Shown in pieces: positions 1-9,380 of a DNA stretch of 64,000 nt. This DNA comes from Bradyrhizobium manausense. Lineage in GTDB: Bacteria; Pseudomonadota; Alphaproteobacteria; Rhizobiales; Xanthobacteraceae. The stretch spans positions 62,001-126,000 of the forward strand of contig NZ_JAFCKB010000002.1 of assembly GCF_018130615.1 (NCBI RefSeq), read 5' to 3'. The translations under genes were made by a program, and so were the position numbers. The notes beneath the pieces are model-generated. The model had not been told where the DNA came from. It searched no databases and saw only the letters and a program-made list of their open reading frames with translations. Numbering within the stretch: position 1 is the stretch's first letter; each line of letters begins with the position of its first letter.

Positions 1-1
1 C

Positions 2-163
2 GGGGGACGGCCATCCATGCGGCTGACCGGGGGGGCGCTGGCCCGGCTCCAGGCGCTGACGCCGGAGGGATTCGAGGCGCAGATCGACCTGTCGATCACC
101 GACGACTGGCCGTTGGCGCAGGCCTTCGTGATCATTTCCGCCGTGCCGCGGGCCAAGCCCTGA
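2..163 (+). CDS. acpS: holo-[acyl-carrier-protein] synthase, C-terminal part (5' cut by window edge)
   Basis: A reading frame open from the window edge encodes 53 C-terminal residues and ends with TGA at 161-163. The segment contains [16 protein letters not shown], which resembles the last beta strands of AcpS, where a phrase like 'SLSHEGPLALAFV' is usual. AcpS transfers 4'-phosphopantetheine from CoA to the acyl carrier protein in the cytoplasm. The assignment rests partly on position: acpS commonly precedes lepB, rnc and era in Rhizobiales. Only the tail is visible, so no catalytic residue can be checked. Confidence 0.75.
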   Translation, partial: GGRPSMRLTGGALARLQALTPEGFEAQIDLSITDDWPLAQAFVIISAVPRAKP

Positions 164-188
164 GGGCAATACCATCATTTTATAATTT

Positions 189-205
189 GCATTGAAAATC
201 AATGC
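189..205 (+). terminator. hairpin after acpS, weak terminator candidate
   Basis: A perfect 7-bp stem (GCATTGA / TCAATGC) with a 3-nt loop lies 25 bp after the acpS stop. A T-rich stretch follows only after about 8 nt (GGTTTTT), so termination is uncertain. The rest of 164-412 shows no gene; lepB is probably transcribed from a promoter inside this gap. Confidence 0.35.
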
Positions 206-412
206 CTTATTGGTTTTTGACGCGATCCTTGATTGCGTGGCCTGCGACAACCGTCTAAAAGTCCGCGGACGCAAATCAGGCTGGGCGAATTCGGCTTTAC
301 GCCGGAATTGGCCCTCACTATCAGAATCAGGACAATCTCCTTGGGCCGCGAACCGGTGGGCCGTTCGCGAGAGGAGGGCGTTCTGTGATCGCCGGCCGGA
401 ATTGAGAGAGCA

Positions 413-1177
413 ATGAGCGTGACTTCGGGAACAAAAACTGAAAGCGGCGTCGGCGAAACAGTCCGGGTCGTGATCCATGCTCTCCTGATCGCGCTGGTGA
501 TCCGCACCTTCCTGTTCCAGCCGTTCAACATCCCGTCCGGCTCGATGAAGGCGACGCTGCTGGTCGGCGACTATCTGTTCGTCTCGAAATATTCCTACGG
601 CTACAGCCATTACTCGATCCCGTTCTCGCCGCCGCTGTTCTCGGGACGGATCTGGGGCTCGGATCCCAACCGCGGCGACATCGTCGTGTTCCGCCTGCCG
701 AAGGATGACACCACCGACTACATCAAACGCGTGATCGGCCTTCCCGGCGACCACATCCAGATGAAGGACGGGCTGCTCTACATCAACGACACTCCGGTCG
801 AGCGCCAGCGCATGAGCGAGTATGTCGGCGAGGACCCGTGCGGCTCGGAAGGCGGCGGCATCTCGCGCGTGAAGCGCTGGAAGGAAACGCTGCCGAACGG
901 CGTCACTTACGAGACGCTCGATTGCGCCGACAACGGCTACATGGACAACACCAACGTCTACACCGTGCCGCCCGGCCATTTCTTCATGATGGGTGACAAT
1001 CGCGACAACTCCACCGACAGCCGCTTCCTCGGCCAGGTCGGCTACGTGCCGCAGGAGAACTTGATCGGCCGTGCGCAGATGATCTTCTTCTCCATCGGTG
1101 AAGGCGAGCATGCCTGGATGTTCTGGCGCTGGCCCTGGTCGGTGCGCTGGAACCGGTTCTTCAAAATCGTCCGATGA
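413..1177 (+). CDS. lepB: signal peptidase I
   Basis: This 254-residue inner-membrane serine protease removes signal peptides from proteins exported by Sec or Tat. One N-terminal membrane segment (about 18-35) is followed by the family signature IPSGSMKATLLVGD, with the catalytic Ser at 44. The catalytic Lys is at 105 in DYIKRVIGLPGD, and the C-terminal box GDNRDNSTDSR is present. The length fits alphaproteobacterial LepB with a single membrane segment. The ATG at 413 follows a GAGAG element. The stop overlaps the rnc start by 4 nt (ATGA), indicating translational coupling. Confidence 0.97.
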   Translation: MSVTSGTKTESGVGETVRVVIHALLIALVIRTFLFQPFNIPSGSMKATLLVGDYLFVSKYSYGYSHYSIPFSPPLFSGRIWGSDPNRGDIVVFRLPKDDTTDYIKRVIGLPGDHIQMKDGLLYINDTPVERQRMSEYVGEDPCGSEGGGISRVKRWKETLPNGVTYETLDCADNGYMDNTNVYTVPPGHFFMMGDNRDNSTDSRFLGQVGYVPQENLIGRAQMIFFSIGEGEHAWMFWRWPWSVRWNRFFKIVR

Positions 1178-2070
1178 AAGACGAAGCCAAGGACATCACG
1201 ACCCAATCGATCGAAGCGCAAGCCGCTCCCGAGGGCGAAGCTGCAACCAAGACGGCTGCGCCCAAGACTCCCGAAACCAAGACTTCTGAACCCAAGGGCG
1301 CTGACACCAAGACTCCAGCGAAGAAGAAGCGGACACGGAGCAGCAAGGCCAAGGACAAGGCGAAGGCGGCGGCTGATGCGAATGCGGCGCTCGAGGCGCG
1401 CATCGGCCACAGCTTTGCCGATCCGAATTTGCTGATGCAGGCGATCACGCACGTCTCGGCGCTGAAGTCCGGACGCAAGCGTGGTGACAGCTATCAGCGG
1501 CTGGAGTTCCTCGGCGACCACGTGCTGGGGCTTGTCGTCTCCGACATGCTCTATCACGCCTTCCCGAACGCCGACGAGGGCGAACTGTCCAAGCGGCTTG
1601 CCGAACTCGTGCGCAAGGAGAGCTGCGCCGATGTCGCCAAGTCGCTCGGTCTGCTCGACGACATCAAGCTCGGTTCGGTCGGCTCCAGCGCGGATGCGCG
1701 CCTGCGCAAGTCGATCCTCGGTGACATCTGCGAAGCCGTGATCGGCGCGATCTTCCTCGACGGCGGTCATGCGGCGGCGGACGAGTTCGTCAAGCGCAAC
1801 TGGACCGAGCGCATGCACAAGCCGCGGCGTCCGCTGCGTGATCCCAAGACCGTGCTGCAGGAATGGGCGCAAGGCAAAGGATTGCCGACGCCGGTTTATC
1901 GCGAGGTCGAGCGCACCGGCCCGCATCACGATCCGCAGTTTCGGGTCGCCGTGGACCTGCCCGGACTCGCGCCGGCCGAAGGCATCGGCGGCAGCAAGCG
2001 GGCGGCAGAGAAAGTGGCAGCTTCAGTGATGATCGAACGTGAAGGCGTTGGCGGCGGCAATGACGGCTGA
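1174..2070 (+). CDS. rnc: ribonuclease III with a long basic N-terminal extension
   Basis: RNase III cleaves double-stranded RNA during rRNA maturation and small-RNA-mediated regulation. The signature RLEFLGDHVL is at 109-118, and DICEAVIGAIFLDGG carries the second metal-binding acidic cluster. A C-terminal double-stranded-RNA-binding domain runs from about 218 to 290 (DPKTVLQEWAQGKG onward). At 298 residues the protein is longer than the usual 220-240. The excess is a low-complexity stretch (about 20-65) of PKT/ETK-type repeats followed by a KKKRTRSSKAKDK cluster. It starts inside the lepB stop, and era begins before it ends, so lepB-rnc-era is one operon. Confidence 0.96.
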   Translation: MKDEAKDITTQSIEAQAAPEGEAATKTAAPKTPETKTSEPKGADTKTPAKKKRTRSSKAKDKAKAAADANAALEARIGHSFADPNLLMQAITHVSALKSGRKRGDSYQRLEFLGDHVLGLVVSDMLYHAFPNADEGELSKRLAELVRKESCADVAKSLGLLDDIKLGSVGSSADARLRKSILGDICEAVIGAIFLDGGHAAADEFVKRNWTERMHKPRRPLRDPKTVLQEWAQGKGLPTPVYREVERTGPHHDPQFRVAVDLPGLAPAEGIGGSKRAAEKVAASVMIEREGVGGGNDG

Positions 2071-2986
2071 AACAAGCGGCGAGGCGCCCGCCGCGACGCG
2101 CTGCGGTTTCGTCGCGCTGATCGGCGCGCCCAATGTCGGCAAGTCCACGCTGGTCAATGCGCTGGTCGGGGCCAAGGTCACGATCGTCTCGCGCAAGGTG
2201 CAAACCACGCGCGCCTTGATCCGCGGCATCGTGATCGAGAACAATTCGCAAATCATCCTGGTCGACACGCCCGGCATTTTCCTGCCGAAGCGCCGGCTCG
2301 ACCGCGCCATGGTCTCGACCGCCTGGAGCGGGGCGCATGACGCCGACCTCGTCTGCGTGCTGCTCGATGCCAAGACCGGTATTGACGAAGAGGCCGAGGC
2401 GATCCTCGCCAAAGCCGCCAGTGTCAATCACGACAAGATCCTGGTCATCAACAAGGTCGATCTGGTCCAGCGCGAGAAGCTCCTGGCGCTGGCGCAGGCC
2501 GCCAACGAACGCATGAAGTTCGCACGGACGTTCATGATCGCGGCGATCTCGGGCGACGGCGTCGACGACATCCGCACCACGCTCGCCGAGATGGTGCCGC
2601 CGGGGCCATACCTCTATCCCGAAGACCAGATGTCGGACGCGCCGATGCGCCAGCTGGCGGCCGAGATCACGCGCGAAAAGATCTATCAGAAGCTGCACCA
2701 GGAATTGCCCTACCAGTCCACGGTCGAGACCGACAAGTGGGAGGAGCGCAAGGATAAGTCGGTGCGCATCGAGCAGACGATCTTCGTGGAGCGCGAGAGC
2801 CAGCGCAAGATCGTGCTCGGCAAGGGCGGCGCTACCATCAAGTCGATCGGCGCGGACTCGCGGAAAGAGCTGATGCAGATCCTGGACGTGCCGGTGCATC
2901 TGTTCCTGTTCGTGAAGGTGCGCGAGAACTGGGGGGACGACCCCGATCGCTATCGCGAGATGGGCCTGGAATTTCCCAAGGAATAA
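2060..2986 (+). CDS. era: GTPase Era
   Basis: Era is a ribosome-associated GTPase needed for maturation of the 30S subunit; it binds near the 3' end of 16S rRNA. G1 is GAPNVGKST, G3 is DTPG, G4 is NKVD, and a C-terminal KH domain includes the GKGG loop (RKIVLGKGGATIKSIG). I chose the ATG at 2060 (308 residues, MTAETSG...), which overlaps rnc by 11 nt. An in-frame GTG at 2039 would add seven residues and is less likely. The overlap implies coupling with rnc. Confidence 0.97.
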   Translation: MTAETSGEAPAATRCGFVALIGAPNVGKSTLVNALVGAKVTIVSRKVQTTRALIRGIVIENNSQIILVDTPGIFLPKRRLDRAMVSTAWSGAHDADLVCVLLDAKTGIDEEAEAILAKAASVNHDKILVINKVDLVQREKLLALAQAANERMKFARTFMIAAISGDGVDDIRTTLAEMVPPGPYLYPEDQMSDAPMRQLAAEITREKIYQKLHQELPYQSTVETDKWEERKDKSVRIEQTIFVERESQRKIVLGKGGATIKSIGADSRKELMQILDVPVHLFLFVKVRENWGDDPDRYREMGLEFPKE

Positions 2987-3007
2987 CCAAGAAAAGATCA
3001 GTCGCCG

Positions 3008-3388
3008 ATGAGTGTGCCCCGCAACGTCCAGCGTTTCGAAGCGCTGCTCTATGCCTCGCTGATGCTGGATGCGCTGTCGGTGGCGGTGCAGGATCGCACG
3101 CCCACCCTCGAGATGACCGAGCAGATGATCATGACGGCGACGCTGCTCGCCGGCGGGATGATTCTGCTGCTGCTCTATTTCGTCTGGCTGGCTGCGCATT
3201 GGCGCAAGAATTGGCCGCGCTGGGTGCTGGCGGCGGTGCTGGCGCTGTCGGTGATCTCGCTTGGCCAGATCATCGGGGAGAGGGGCGTGGAGCTCGATAG
3301 CGCCATCGAGATCGTCTCCTGCGCGCTGACGGTGTTCGGGCTCTACTTCTCCTTCACAGGCGATGCGCAGGGCTGGTTCAACGCGTGA
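3008..3388 (+). CDS. small membrane protein of unknown function
   Basis: The 126-residue product has three probable membrane segments: about 40-62 (MTATLLAGGMILLLLYFVWLA), 70-88, and 100-118. A short basic loop (HWRKNWPRW) separates the first two. It lies 22 bp after era in the same direction, so it is probably the last gene of that operon. No catalytic motif is visible and I do not recognise a named family. Its 3' end overlaps the opposing gene by 46 bp. Confidence 0.7.
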   Translation: MSVPRNVQRFEALLYASLMLDALSVAVQDRTPTLEMTEQMIMTATLLAGGMILLLLYFVWLAAHWRKNWPRWVLAAVLALSVISLGQIIGERGVELDSAIEIVSCALTVFGLYFSFTGDAQGWFNA

Positions 3389-3723
3389 AGGACGCAGAAT
3401 AGCGTGCTGCGCCTGCGCGGGGTTGTATCTCGGGGATGGGAATACTCGTATACAATGACAGTTAGGGCGATCACGATCGCCCAGAACGAAAATCCGAAGA
3501 CGGTGCCGAGCGTGGGAGACAGGAGCGTTCGTCCCTGGGGAGACTTGCGCCAGCTACGGTATGCGTTGTCAGGACGCCTCGGATACTCGACGGTGACCCT
3601 GCCGAGGGTCGCAGCGTAAACGACAATGATTCCCGTGAAATAGCAAAAGCTGGGAAACCCCTTAATCAGCCAAAGCGACAGCTCGATAATTCCGGCCAGC
3701 AGATCGCCAACTAGGTTTGCCAT
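3343..3723 (-). CDS. hypothetical two-segment membrane protein
   Basis: The 126-residue product has an N-terminal hydrophobic region (about 5-45, LLAGIIELSLWLIKGF then FCYFTGIIVVYAATL), a polar middle (EYPRRPDNAYRSWRKSPQGR) and a second hydrophobic stretch near 78-93. The alternation of hydrophobic and basic blocks looks like a real membrane protein. GC content is lower than in the neighbours, which hints at an acquired gene. It converges on and overlaps the gene ending at 3388. Function is unknown. Confidence 0.5.
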   Translation of the reverse strand: MANLVGDLLAGIIELSLWLIKGFPSFCYFTGIIVVYAATLGRVTVEYPRRPDNAYRSWRKSPQGRTLLSPTLGTVFGFSFWAIVIALTVIVYEYSHPRDTTPRRRSTLFCVLHALNQPCASPVKEK

Positions 3724-3783
3724 TATGAGAGTTGACCTCCAAACCTTTCTTCACTGTCCCATATAGCGCTATAGTTGCGTTCC

Positions 3784-4536
3784 ATGGAATGGACCGACGA
3801 AGGCATCGTGCTGGGCGTGCGGCGGCATGGCGAGAGTAGCGCCATTGTCGAGCTGCTGACGCGCGCGCACGGCCGGCATCTCGGTCTCGTGCGGGGCGGT
3901 GCGAGCACGCGGCTGCGGCCGCTCTTGCAGCCCGGCAACAGCGTCAGCGCGGTGTGGCGGGCGCGGCTCGATGAGCATCTCGGCACCTACGCCATCGAGG
4001 GCCTGAAGCTGCGCGCGGCGACGCTGCTGGGATCGTCCCATGGCGTCTACGGCGTCACCCATCTGGCCTCGATTGCGCGGCTGCTTCCCGAGCGCGATCC
4101 GCACGAGGATATCTTTGCGTTGCTCGAACATTCGCTCGATGATTTCGACGACATCGGCAGCGCCGCAGTGCATCTCATCCATTTCGAGCTGGCCATGCTC
4201 GCCGAGCTCGGCTTCGGGCTCGCGCTCGAAAACTGCGCGGTGACAGGGGAGACCACTGACCTGATCTATGTCTCGCCAAAATCCGGCGGCGCCGTATCCC
4301 GCGGCGCCGGCGAGCCGTGGCGCGACCGGCTGCTGCGGCTGCCGCCGTTCCTCCGCCAGGGCGAAGCCGCAAGCGACCTCACCGACGAGGATCTCCAGGA
4401 CGGCTTCCGGTTGACCGGCCTGTTCCTGCTGCGCCATGTGCTGGAGCCGCGGGGGCAGGGCCATTCCGATGCGCGGGCCGGCTTCATCAATGCCCTGACG
4501 CGGCTGCACGCCAAAGCGGCGCTGCCGGCGCCATGA
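3784..4536 (+). CDS. recO: DNA repair protein RecO
   Basis: RecO works with RecR (and RecF) to load RecA on SSB-coated single-stranded DNA during gap repair. The start [27 protein letters not shown] is typical of the N-terminal OB fold, and the remainder is the helical RecO_C domain. The ATG at 3784 gives 250 residues; an upstream TTG at 3775 would add only three. The position after era matches other Rhizobiales. The usual C-terminal zinc cysteines are not evident, as in many alphaproteobacterial RecO proteins. Confidence 0.93.
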   Translation: MEWTDEGIVLGVRRHGESSAIVELLTRAHGRHLGLVRGGASTRLRPLLQPGNSVSAVWRARLDEHLGTYAIEGLKLRAATLLGSSHGVYGVTHLASIARLLPERDPHEDIFALLEHSLDDFDDIGSAAVHLIHFELAMLAELGFGLALENCAVTGETTDLIYVSPKSGGAVSRGAGEPWRDRLLRLPPFLRQGEAASDLTDEDLQDGFRLTGLFLLRHVLEPRGQGHSDARAGFINALTRLHAKAALPAP

Positions 4537-4639
4537 GCGGATCGCGCTGCTGCATTGCTTGAGGGTATAGGGTTCCCCCGGGAACGAAGTTCGGGTTTCC
4601 GCGTTGGCGCGGGCAGGTTCCACAACGGGGACAGCCAAC

Positions 4640-4918
4640 ATGTTGATCAGGGGTTTTGCGCTGACCGCAGCGCTGCTGGCTTTTGCGCCTGAGGCCATGG
4701 CCGGCGAGCCGCAACCTGGCGTGTTTCGCCGGGCGTCCTGTACCGTCGTCCGGTATTATGTGGCGAAATATTCCGCTGCGGCCGCAGAGACATGGGCGCG
4801 CTCTCATGGTGCCACCGACGCCGAGATCGAGGCGGCCCGCCGCTGTGTGGCCAACACGCCGGCGACGGCCCCGGCCAAGGTCCAGCCGACCGTGACGGCC
4901 GGGTGGGCAGGGCAGTAG
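4640..4918 (+). CDS. small exported protein of unknown function
   Basis: The ATG at 4640 gives 92 residues. The N-terminus is a signal peptide (MLIRGFALTAALLAFAPEAMA, likely cut after AMA). The mature part of about 70 residues holds two cysteines (RRASCTVVRYYV and AARRCVANT) that could form a periplasmic disulfide, and ends in a Pro/Ala-rich tail. It sits between recO and parC in the same direction. The family is not recognised. Confidence 0.7.
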   Translation: MLIRGFALTAALLAFAPEAMAGEPQPGVFRRASCTVVRYYVAKYSAAAAETWARSHGATDAEIEAARRCVANTPATAPAKVQPTVTAGWAGQ

Positions 4919-4977
4919 AAGCCCCAGGGAACCAATCCATCCTTGCCCGATTCGCTTCCACGGTTTAACCGGGCGGC

Positions 4978-7236
4978 ATGGGAAAACGAATCGTTCCGCC
5001 GGAAGAACCGGCCGAAATTCACGAGGTGCCGCTGCGTGAGGCGCTGGAAGAGCGCTATCTCGCCTATGCGCTCTCCACCATCATGCACCGCGCGCTGCCT
5101 GATGCGCGCGACGGCCTGAAGCCGGTACACCGGCGCATCCTCTACGGCATGCGCCTGCTCAGGCTCGACCCCGGAACCGCCTTCAAGAAATCCGCCAAGA
5201 TCGTCGGCGACGTGATGGGCTCGTTCCATCCGCATGGCGACCAGGCCATCTACGACGCCATGGTGCGCCTCGCGCAGGATTTCTCCTCGCGCTACCCGCT
5301 GGTCGACGGCCAGGGCAATTTTGGCAATATCGACGGCGATAATCCCGCCGCCTACCGCTACACCGAAGCGCGCATGACCGACGTCGCGCGGCTTCTGCTC
5401 GAGGGCATCGACGAGGACGGCGTCGAGTTCCGCGCCAACTACGATGGCCAGTCGAAGGAGCCGGTCGTGCTGCCCGGCGGCTTCCCGAACCTGCTCGCCA
5501 ACGGCGCGCAGGGCATCGCGGTCGGCATGGCGACCTCGATCCCGCCGCACAACGCCGCCGAGCTGTGTGAGGCCGCGCTGCATCTGATCGAGAAGCCCGA
5601 CGCCAAGTCCAAGGCGCTGATGAAATGGGTCAAGGGGCCCGATTTCCCGACGGGTGGCATCTGCGTCGATTCCAAGCAGGCGATTGCCGAGGCCTACACC
5701 ACCGGCCGCGGCTCGTTCCGTGTCCGCGCCAGGTGGCAGCAGGAAGAGGGCGCCCGCGGCACCTGGGTCGTTGTCGTCACCGAGATCCCCTTCCTGGTGC
5801 AGAAGTCGCGCATGGTCGAGAAGATCGCCGAACTGCTCGACCAGAAGAAGCTGCCGCTGGTTGGCGAGGTCCGCGACGAATCCGCCGAGGACGTTCGTCT
5901 CATCATCGAGCCGAAGTCGAAGAACGTCGATCCGGCGCTGATGATGGAATCGCTGTTCCGGCTGACCGAGCTCGAAAACAAGATTCCGCTGAACCTCAAC
6001 GTGCTGATCAAGGGCCGCATCCCCAAGGTGGTGGGGCTCGCGGAGTGCCTGCGCGAATGGCTCGACCATCTGCGCGACGTGCTGATCCGCCGCTCCAATT
6101 TCCGCAAGGGCGAGATCGAACATCGGCTCGAAGTCCTCGGCGGCCATCTGGTCGCGTATCTGAACCTCGACAAGGTGATCAAGATCATCCGCACCGAGGA
6201 CGAGCCGAAGCCTGCCTTGATCAAGGCTTTCAAGCTCACCGAGATCCAGGCGGAAGCCATCCTCAACATGCGTTTGCGCAATCTGCGCAGACTCGAGGAA
6301 ATGGAGATCCGCAACGAGGACAGGGATCTTCGCAAGGAGCTGAAGGGGATCGAGGGCCTGCTCGCCTCCGAGCCCGAGCAGTGGAAGAAGGTTGCCGAGC
6401 AGGTCGGCAAGGTCCGCGACATGTTCGGACCGAAGACGCCGCTCGGCAAGCGCCGCACCACCTTCGCCGACGCGCCCGAGCACGATCTCGCTGCGATGGA
6501 GGAAGCCCTCGTCGAGCGCGAGCCGGTGACGGTCGTCGTCTCCGACAAGGGCTGGATCCGCACCATGAAGGGGCATGTCGAGGATCTCTCGGGGCTCGCC
6601 TTCAAGCAGGACGACAAGCTCGGCATCGCGTTCTTCGCGGAGACGACATCGAAGCTGCTGCTGTTTGCGACCAACGGAAAATTCTTCTCGATCGACGTGG
6701 CGAAGCTTCCGGGCGGCCGCGGCCACGGCGAGCCGATTCGCCAGTTCATCGATCTCGAGCCGGAGGCCGCGCCGGTCACGTTGTTCGTCAACAAGGGCGG
6801 ACGCAAATTCCTGGTCGCGAGCCATGAGGGCCAGGGTTTTGTCGTCAACGAGGACGATTGCGTCGGCACGACCAAGAAGGGCAAGCAGGTCCTCAACGTC
6901 GACATGCCGAACGAGGCGCGCGCGGTCACCGAGGTGCTCGGCGACACGGTCGCTGTCATCGGCGAGAACCGCAAGATGCTGATCTTCCCGCTCGACCAGG
7001 TGCCGGAGATGGCGCGCGGTCGCGGCGTGCGCCTGCAGAAGTATAAGGACGGCGGTCTGTCCGACGTCACTGTCTTCGAGGCCAAGGCAGGTCTGACCTG
7101 GAAGGACTCTGCGGGGCGCGAATTCTCCGCGACCACCAAGGAGCTCGCCGAGTGGCAAGGCACCCGCGCCGACGCCGGCCGCCTGCCACCGAAGGGATTC
7201 CCGAAATCGAACAAGTTCGGCAAAGTGATCGGGTAG
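4978..7236 (+). CDS. parC: DNA topoisomerase IV subunit A
   Basis: With ParE, this type II topoisomerase decatenates daughter chromosomes. The 752-residue product has the N-terminal breakage-reunion domain with HPHGD (84-88) and the catalytic Tyr at 128 in [11 protein letters not shown] coiled-coil region follows, then C-terminal beta-pinwheel blades from about 500, which lack a GyrA-box-type motif. The length and a C-terminal domain shorter than that of GyrA fit ParC rather than GyrA. The quinolone-resistance-determining position that is Ser80 in E. coli ParC is Gln89 here; the acidic partner (Asp93) is kept. Confidence 0.95.
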   Translation: MGKRIVPPEEPAEIHEVPLREALEERYLAYALSTIMHRALPDARDGLKPVHRRILYGMRLLRLDPGTAFKKSAKIVGDVMGSFHPHGDQAIYDAMVRLAQDFSSRYPLVDGQGNFGNIDGDNPAAYRYTEARMTDVARLLLEGIDEDGVEFRANYDGQSKEPVVLPGGFPNLLANGAQGIAVGMATSIPPHNAAELCEAALHLIEKPDAKSKALMKWVKGPDFPTGGICVDSKQAIAEAYTTGRGSFRVRARWQQEEGARGTWVVVVTEIPFLVQKSRMVEKIAELLDQKKLPLVGEVRDESAEDVRLIIEPKSKNVDPALMMESLFRLTELENKIPLNLNVLIKGRIPKVVGLAECLREWLDHLRDVLIRRSNFRKGEIEHRLEVLGGHLVAYLNLDKVIKIIRTEDEPKPALIKAFKLTEIQAEAILNMRLRNLRRLEEMEIRNEDRDLRKELKGIEGLLASEPEQWKKVAEQVGKVRDMFGPKTPLGKRRTTFADAPEHDLAAMEEALVEREPVTVVVSDKGWIRTMKGHVEDLSGLAFKQDDKLGIAFFAETTSKLLLFATNGKFFSIDVAKLPGGRGHGEPIRQFIDLEPEAAPVTLFVNKGGRKFLVASHEGQGFVVNEDDCVGTTKKGKQVLNVDMPNEARAVTEVLGDTVAVIGENRKMLIFPLDQVPEMARGRGVRLQKYKDGGLSDVTVFEAKAGLTWKDSAGREFSATTKELAEWQGTRADAGRLPPKGFPKSNKFGKVIG

Positions 7237-7258
7237 GGCGGCTCTCATGTCCTGATGG

Positions 7259-7282
7259 GCAGCAATGCTCCTGCATTGCTGC
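7259..7282 (+). terminator. hairpin after parC, no U-tract
   Basis: A perfect 9-bp stem (GCAGCAATG / CATTGCTGC) with a 6-nt loop lies 22 bp after the parC stop. No T-run follows, so it may be a weak terminator, an RNA-end stabiliser, or chance. Confidence 0.35.
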
Positions 7283-7346
7283 ATCGGCGTGGGCGGTCTG
7301 ATACCGTCTGGCATGCCGGTCTCTGGGATCTTTGAGAAGTAACGCG

Positions 7347-8891
7347 ATGTACGATGTCATTGTGGTCGGCGGCGGCTCCGCCGGCGCCGCGGTCGCGGCA
7401 AGGCTCTCCGAGGATCCGGCACGGCGTGTCCTGCTGCTCGAAGCCGGCCTGGACTGGCGCGCTGATGAAGCGCCTTGGGAGGTGCGGACGCCCAATCCCA
7501 TCCCGATCATCCACAAGCGCGAGTATCAGGAGAAATGGCAGTGGCCTGATCTCCTGACGCGCCGTGTCGCAGGACAGGAGCCGCGCTTCTACTGGCGCGG
7601 CAAGGGGCTCGGCGGCTCGTCGATGATGAACGGCCAGATCGCGATCCGCGGTGTTGCGGACGCATTCGACGAATGGGCCGCCAAGGGCTGCGCCGGCTGG
7701 TCGGCGAAGGAGATCATGTCGCTGTTCTCCGTGATCGAGGACGATCTGGAGTTCGGTGCCGTTGCAGGCCACGGAAGCGGCGGACCGTTGCCGGTCTATC
7801 GCGCGCCTCCCGCAAAATGGGGGCCGATCGATCGCGGCTTGCGCGATGCCGCGCTCGCGAGTGGCTATCCCTGGTGCGCCGATCTCAACGGTCCGGACGG
7901 CGAGGGCGTCGCTTGCTATCCCATCAACAGCCGCGACGGTCGCCGCATCACCACCAACGAAGGCTATCTCGAGCCCGCGCGTGGTCGCGCCAATCTGGAG
8001 ATCCGGGGCAAGACGCTTGTCGATCGCGTGCTGATCAGCGACGGCCGGGCGACCGGTCTTCGCATTCACGCTGAGGGGCAGGGCACGAGCGAGATCAGCG
8101 CGCGGCAGATCGTGCTGTGCGCCGGCGCAATCCACAGTCCGGCGATCCTGCTGCGCTCGGGCATCGGGCCGGCTGAAGACCTGAAGGCGATGGGGATAGC
8201 TGTCGCGCGCGATTTGCCGGTCGGTCGTCACTTCTTCGATCATCCACTGTTTCGCGCCACGATCCAGCTCCGCGAAAACCTGCGGCCGACCGACCCGGAC
8301 ACGCGCCACACCAATTGCTGCGTGACTTATTCTTCGGGCCTCGCCAACGGCGGCAAGCGCGACATGATCCTGATCGCGTTCAACCATCGCGGCATCGGTG
8401 CGCCTGGCGCGATCGGCGCCGGTCTGTTCAACGCCTATTCGCGCGGCACGCTCAAGCTCGCTTCCACCGATCCGTCCGTCGATCCGATCGTCGAGGAGAA
8501 CATGCTCGCCGATCCCCGCGACATGCTGCGCATGATGGATGCGGTGAGGCGGCTCGCCGTGATCACGTCCCAGCCGGCGCTATCAGGAATCGCCGACTGG
8601 ATCCGGTTCACCGACACCGATCTGACATTGCCGCAGGCGGCTCACCTGCCGGATCACGAACTCGATGCGCTGCTGCGGCGTGAGACCGGCGACATCCAGC
8701 ATGCCGCCGGCAGCTGTCGCATGAGCGGTGTCGACGACGCCGATGGCGTGGTGAATCCCGATGGCACCGTGAAAGGCATCTTGGGCCTACGCGTGGCCGA
8801 CGCCTCGATCATGCCGTCGGATTGCCGTGCCAACACCCACTTCACCACGGTGGTGATTGGCGAGGCCATCGCGCGGTTGATGATGCGGTAG
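7347..8891 (+). CDS. GMC-family FAD-dependent oxidoreductase (choline/alcohol dehydrogenase-like)
   Basis: GMC enzymes oxidise alcohols with FAD. The ATG at 7347 gives 514 residues, normal for the family. The FAD-binding Rossmann motif VIVVGGGSAGAAVAARLS is at the extreme N-terminus with Glu-Ala-Gly (LLLEAG) after it. The GMC box GLGGSSMMNGQIAIRG lies near 90. The C-terminal GMC domain ends with HAAGSCRMS...VVNPDGTVKGILGLRVADASIMP, and the catalytic His/Asn-bearing region (NTHFTTVVIGE) is intact. The substrate cannot be told from sequence; BetA-like choline dehydrogenase and other alcohol dehydrogenases share these features. It stands alone, with a palindromic repeat after it. Confidence 0.9.
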   Translation: MYDVIVVGGGSAGAAVAARLSEDPARRVLLLEAGLDWRADEAPWEVRTPNPIPIIHKREYQEKWQWPDLLTRRVAGQEPRFYWRGKGLGGSSMMNGQIAIRGVADAFDEWAAKGCAGWSAKEIMSLFSVIEDDLEFGAVAGHGSGGPLPVYRAPPAKWGPIDRGLRDAALASGYPWCADLNGPDGEGVACYPINSRDGRRITTNEGYLEPARGRANLEIRGKTLVDRVLISDGRATGLRIHAEGQGTSEISARQIVLCAGAIHSPAILLRSGIGPAEDLKAMGIAVARDLPVGRHFFDHPLFRATIQLRENLRPTDPDTRHTNCCVTYSSGLANGGKRDMILIAFNHRGIGAPGAIGAGLFNAYSRGTLKLASTDPSVDPIVEENMLADPRDMLRMMDAVRRLAVITSQPALSGIADWIRFTDTDLTLPQAAHLPDHELDALLRRETGDIQHAAGSCRMSGVDDADGVVNPDGTVKGILGLRVADASIMPSDCRANTHFTTVVIGEAIARLMMR

Positions 8892-8903
8892 GGCCACAAT
8901 GAC

Positions 8904-8950
8904 GGCGTCATGCCACGGCTCGACCGGGGCATCCAGTACGCCGCGGCTTC
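8904..8950. repeat. palindromic intergenic repeat, half copy
   Basis: The segment GTCATGCC...CGACCGGGGCATCCAGTACGCCGCGG matches the ends of fuller elements at 21968-22071 and 32044-32148. Here only one arm with its small inner hairpin is present. It lies just after the GMC gene stop, between convergent genes. Confidence 0.6.
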
Positions 8951-9023
8951 TTTCCTCAACCACGGTCGTCTCAGAGTGTTCTGTCGTGCCCGTGGCCCCT
9001 TCATCGCGATTGGGCTTACGGTC

Positions 9024-9380
9024 CTATTCAATCGTTGCATTCACGGTCATGACCGATCTGCCTGAGCCGTACGGACCTTTTCCTTCGCCGTAGATGGCAA
9101 ACGTATCGTTGCCCTTGTATCCGGACGCCGCGGTGTACCTGAACGTCGTTACATTGAGCTGTCTGAGCGTCCCGTGCGCAGGCTTCTGGGAAACGCCCGA
9201 GTTGTGCATCGCTCCCGGAATTCGCATCGGGAAATTGCACGTCTGCCCTGATCTGATCACGAAGTAGGCCGTCATGTCGACGCCAAACACCGAGGGATCA
9301 CCGGTGACCCGGCAGTCGGAGACGGCGAAAGCCGAAACTGGCAGCAGGCTCAAGGCAGCTGCAATTGCAAGTGACCGCAT
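9024..9380 (-). CDS. small exported Ig-like/cadherin-like protein
   Basis: The 118-residue product begins with a signal peptide (MRSLAIAAALSLLPVSAFA). The mature part has two cysteines (SDCRVTG, GQTCNFPM) and ends in a beta-sandwich pattern, FRYTAASGYKGNDTFAIYG...SVMTVNATIE. The phrase GYKGNDTF resembles the 'GfxGtDsFtYtv' end of bacterial Ig-like repeats. It is probably periplasmic or secreted. A good ribosome site (AGGAGAC) precedes the ATG. It is a single gene with no obvious operon partner. Confidence 0.75.
   Translation of the reverse strand: MRSLAIAAALSLLPVSAFAVSDCRVTGDPSVFGVDMTAYFVIRSGQTCNFPMRIPGAMHNSGVSQKPAHGTLRQLNVTTFRYTAASGYKGNDTFAIYGEGKGPYGSGRSVMTVNATIE

Noticed and set aside
192-416. 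74-residue frame between acpS and lepB
   Set aside because: It has Arg/Trp-rich irregular composition, starts within a hairpin and lacks a ribosome site.
4804-7314. 836-residue open frame antisense to parC
   Set aside because: It mirrors parC codon bias, has composition rich in Arg, Asp, His and Leu without domain order, and parC is clearly the gene.
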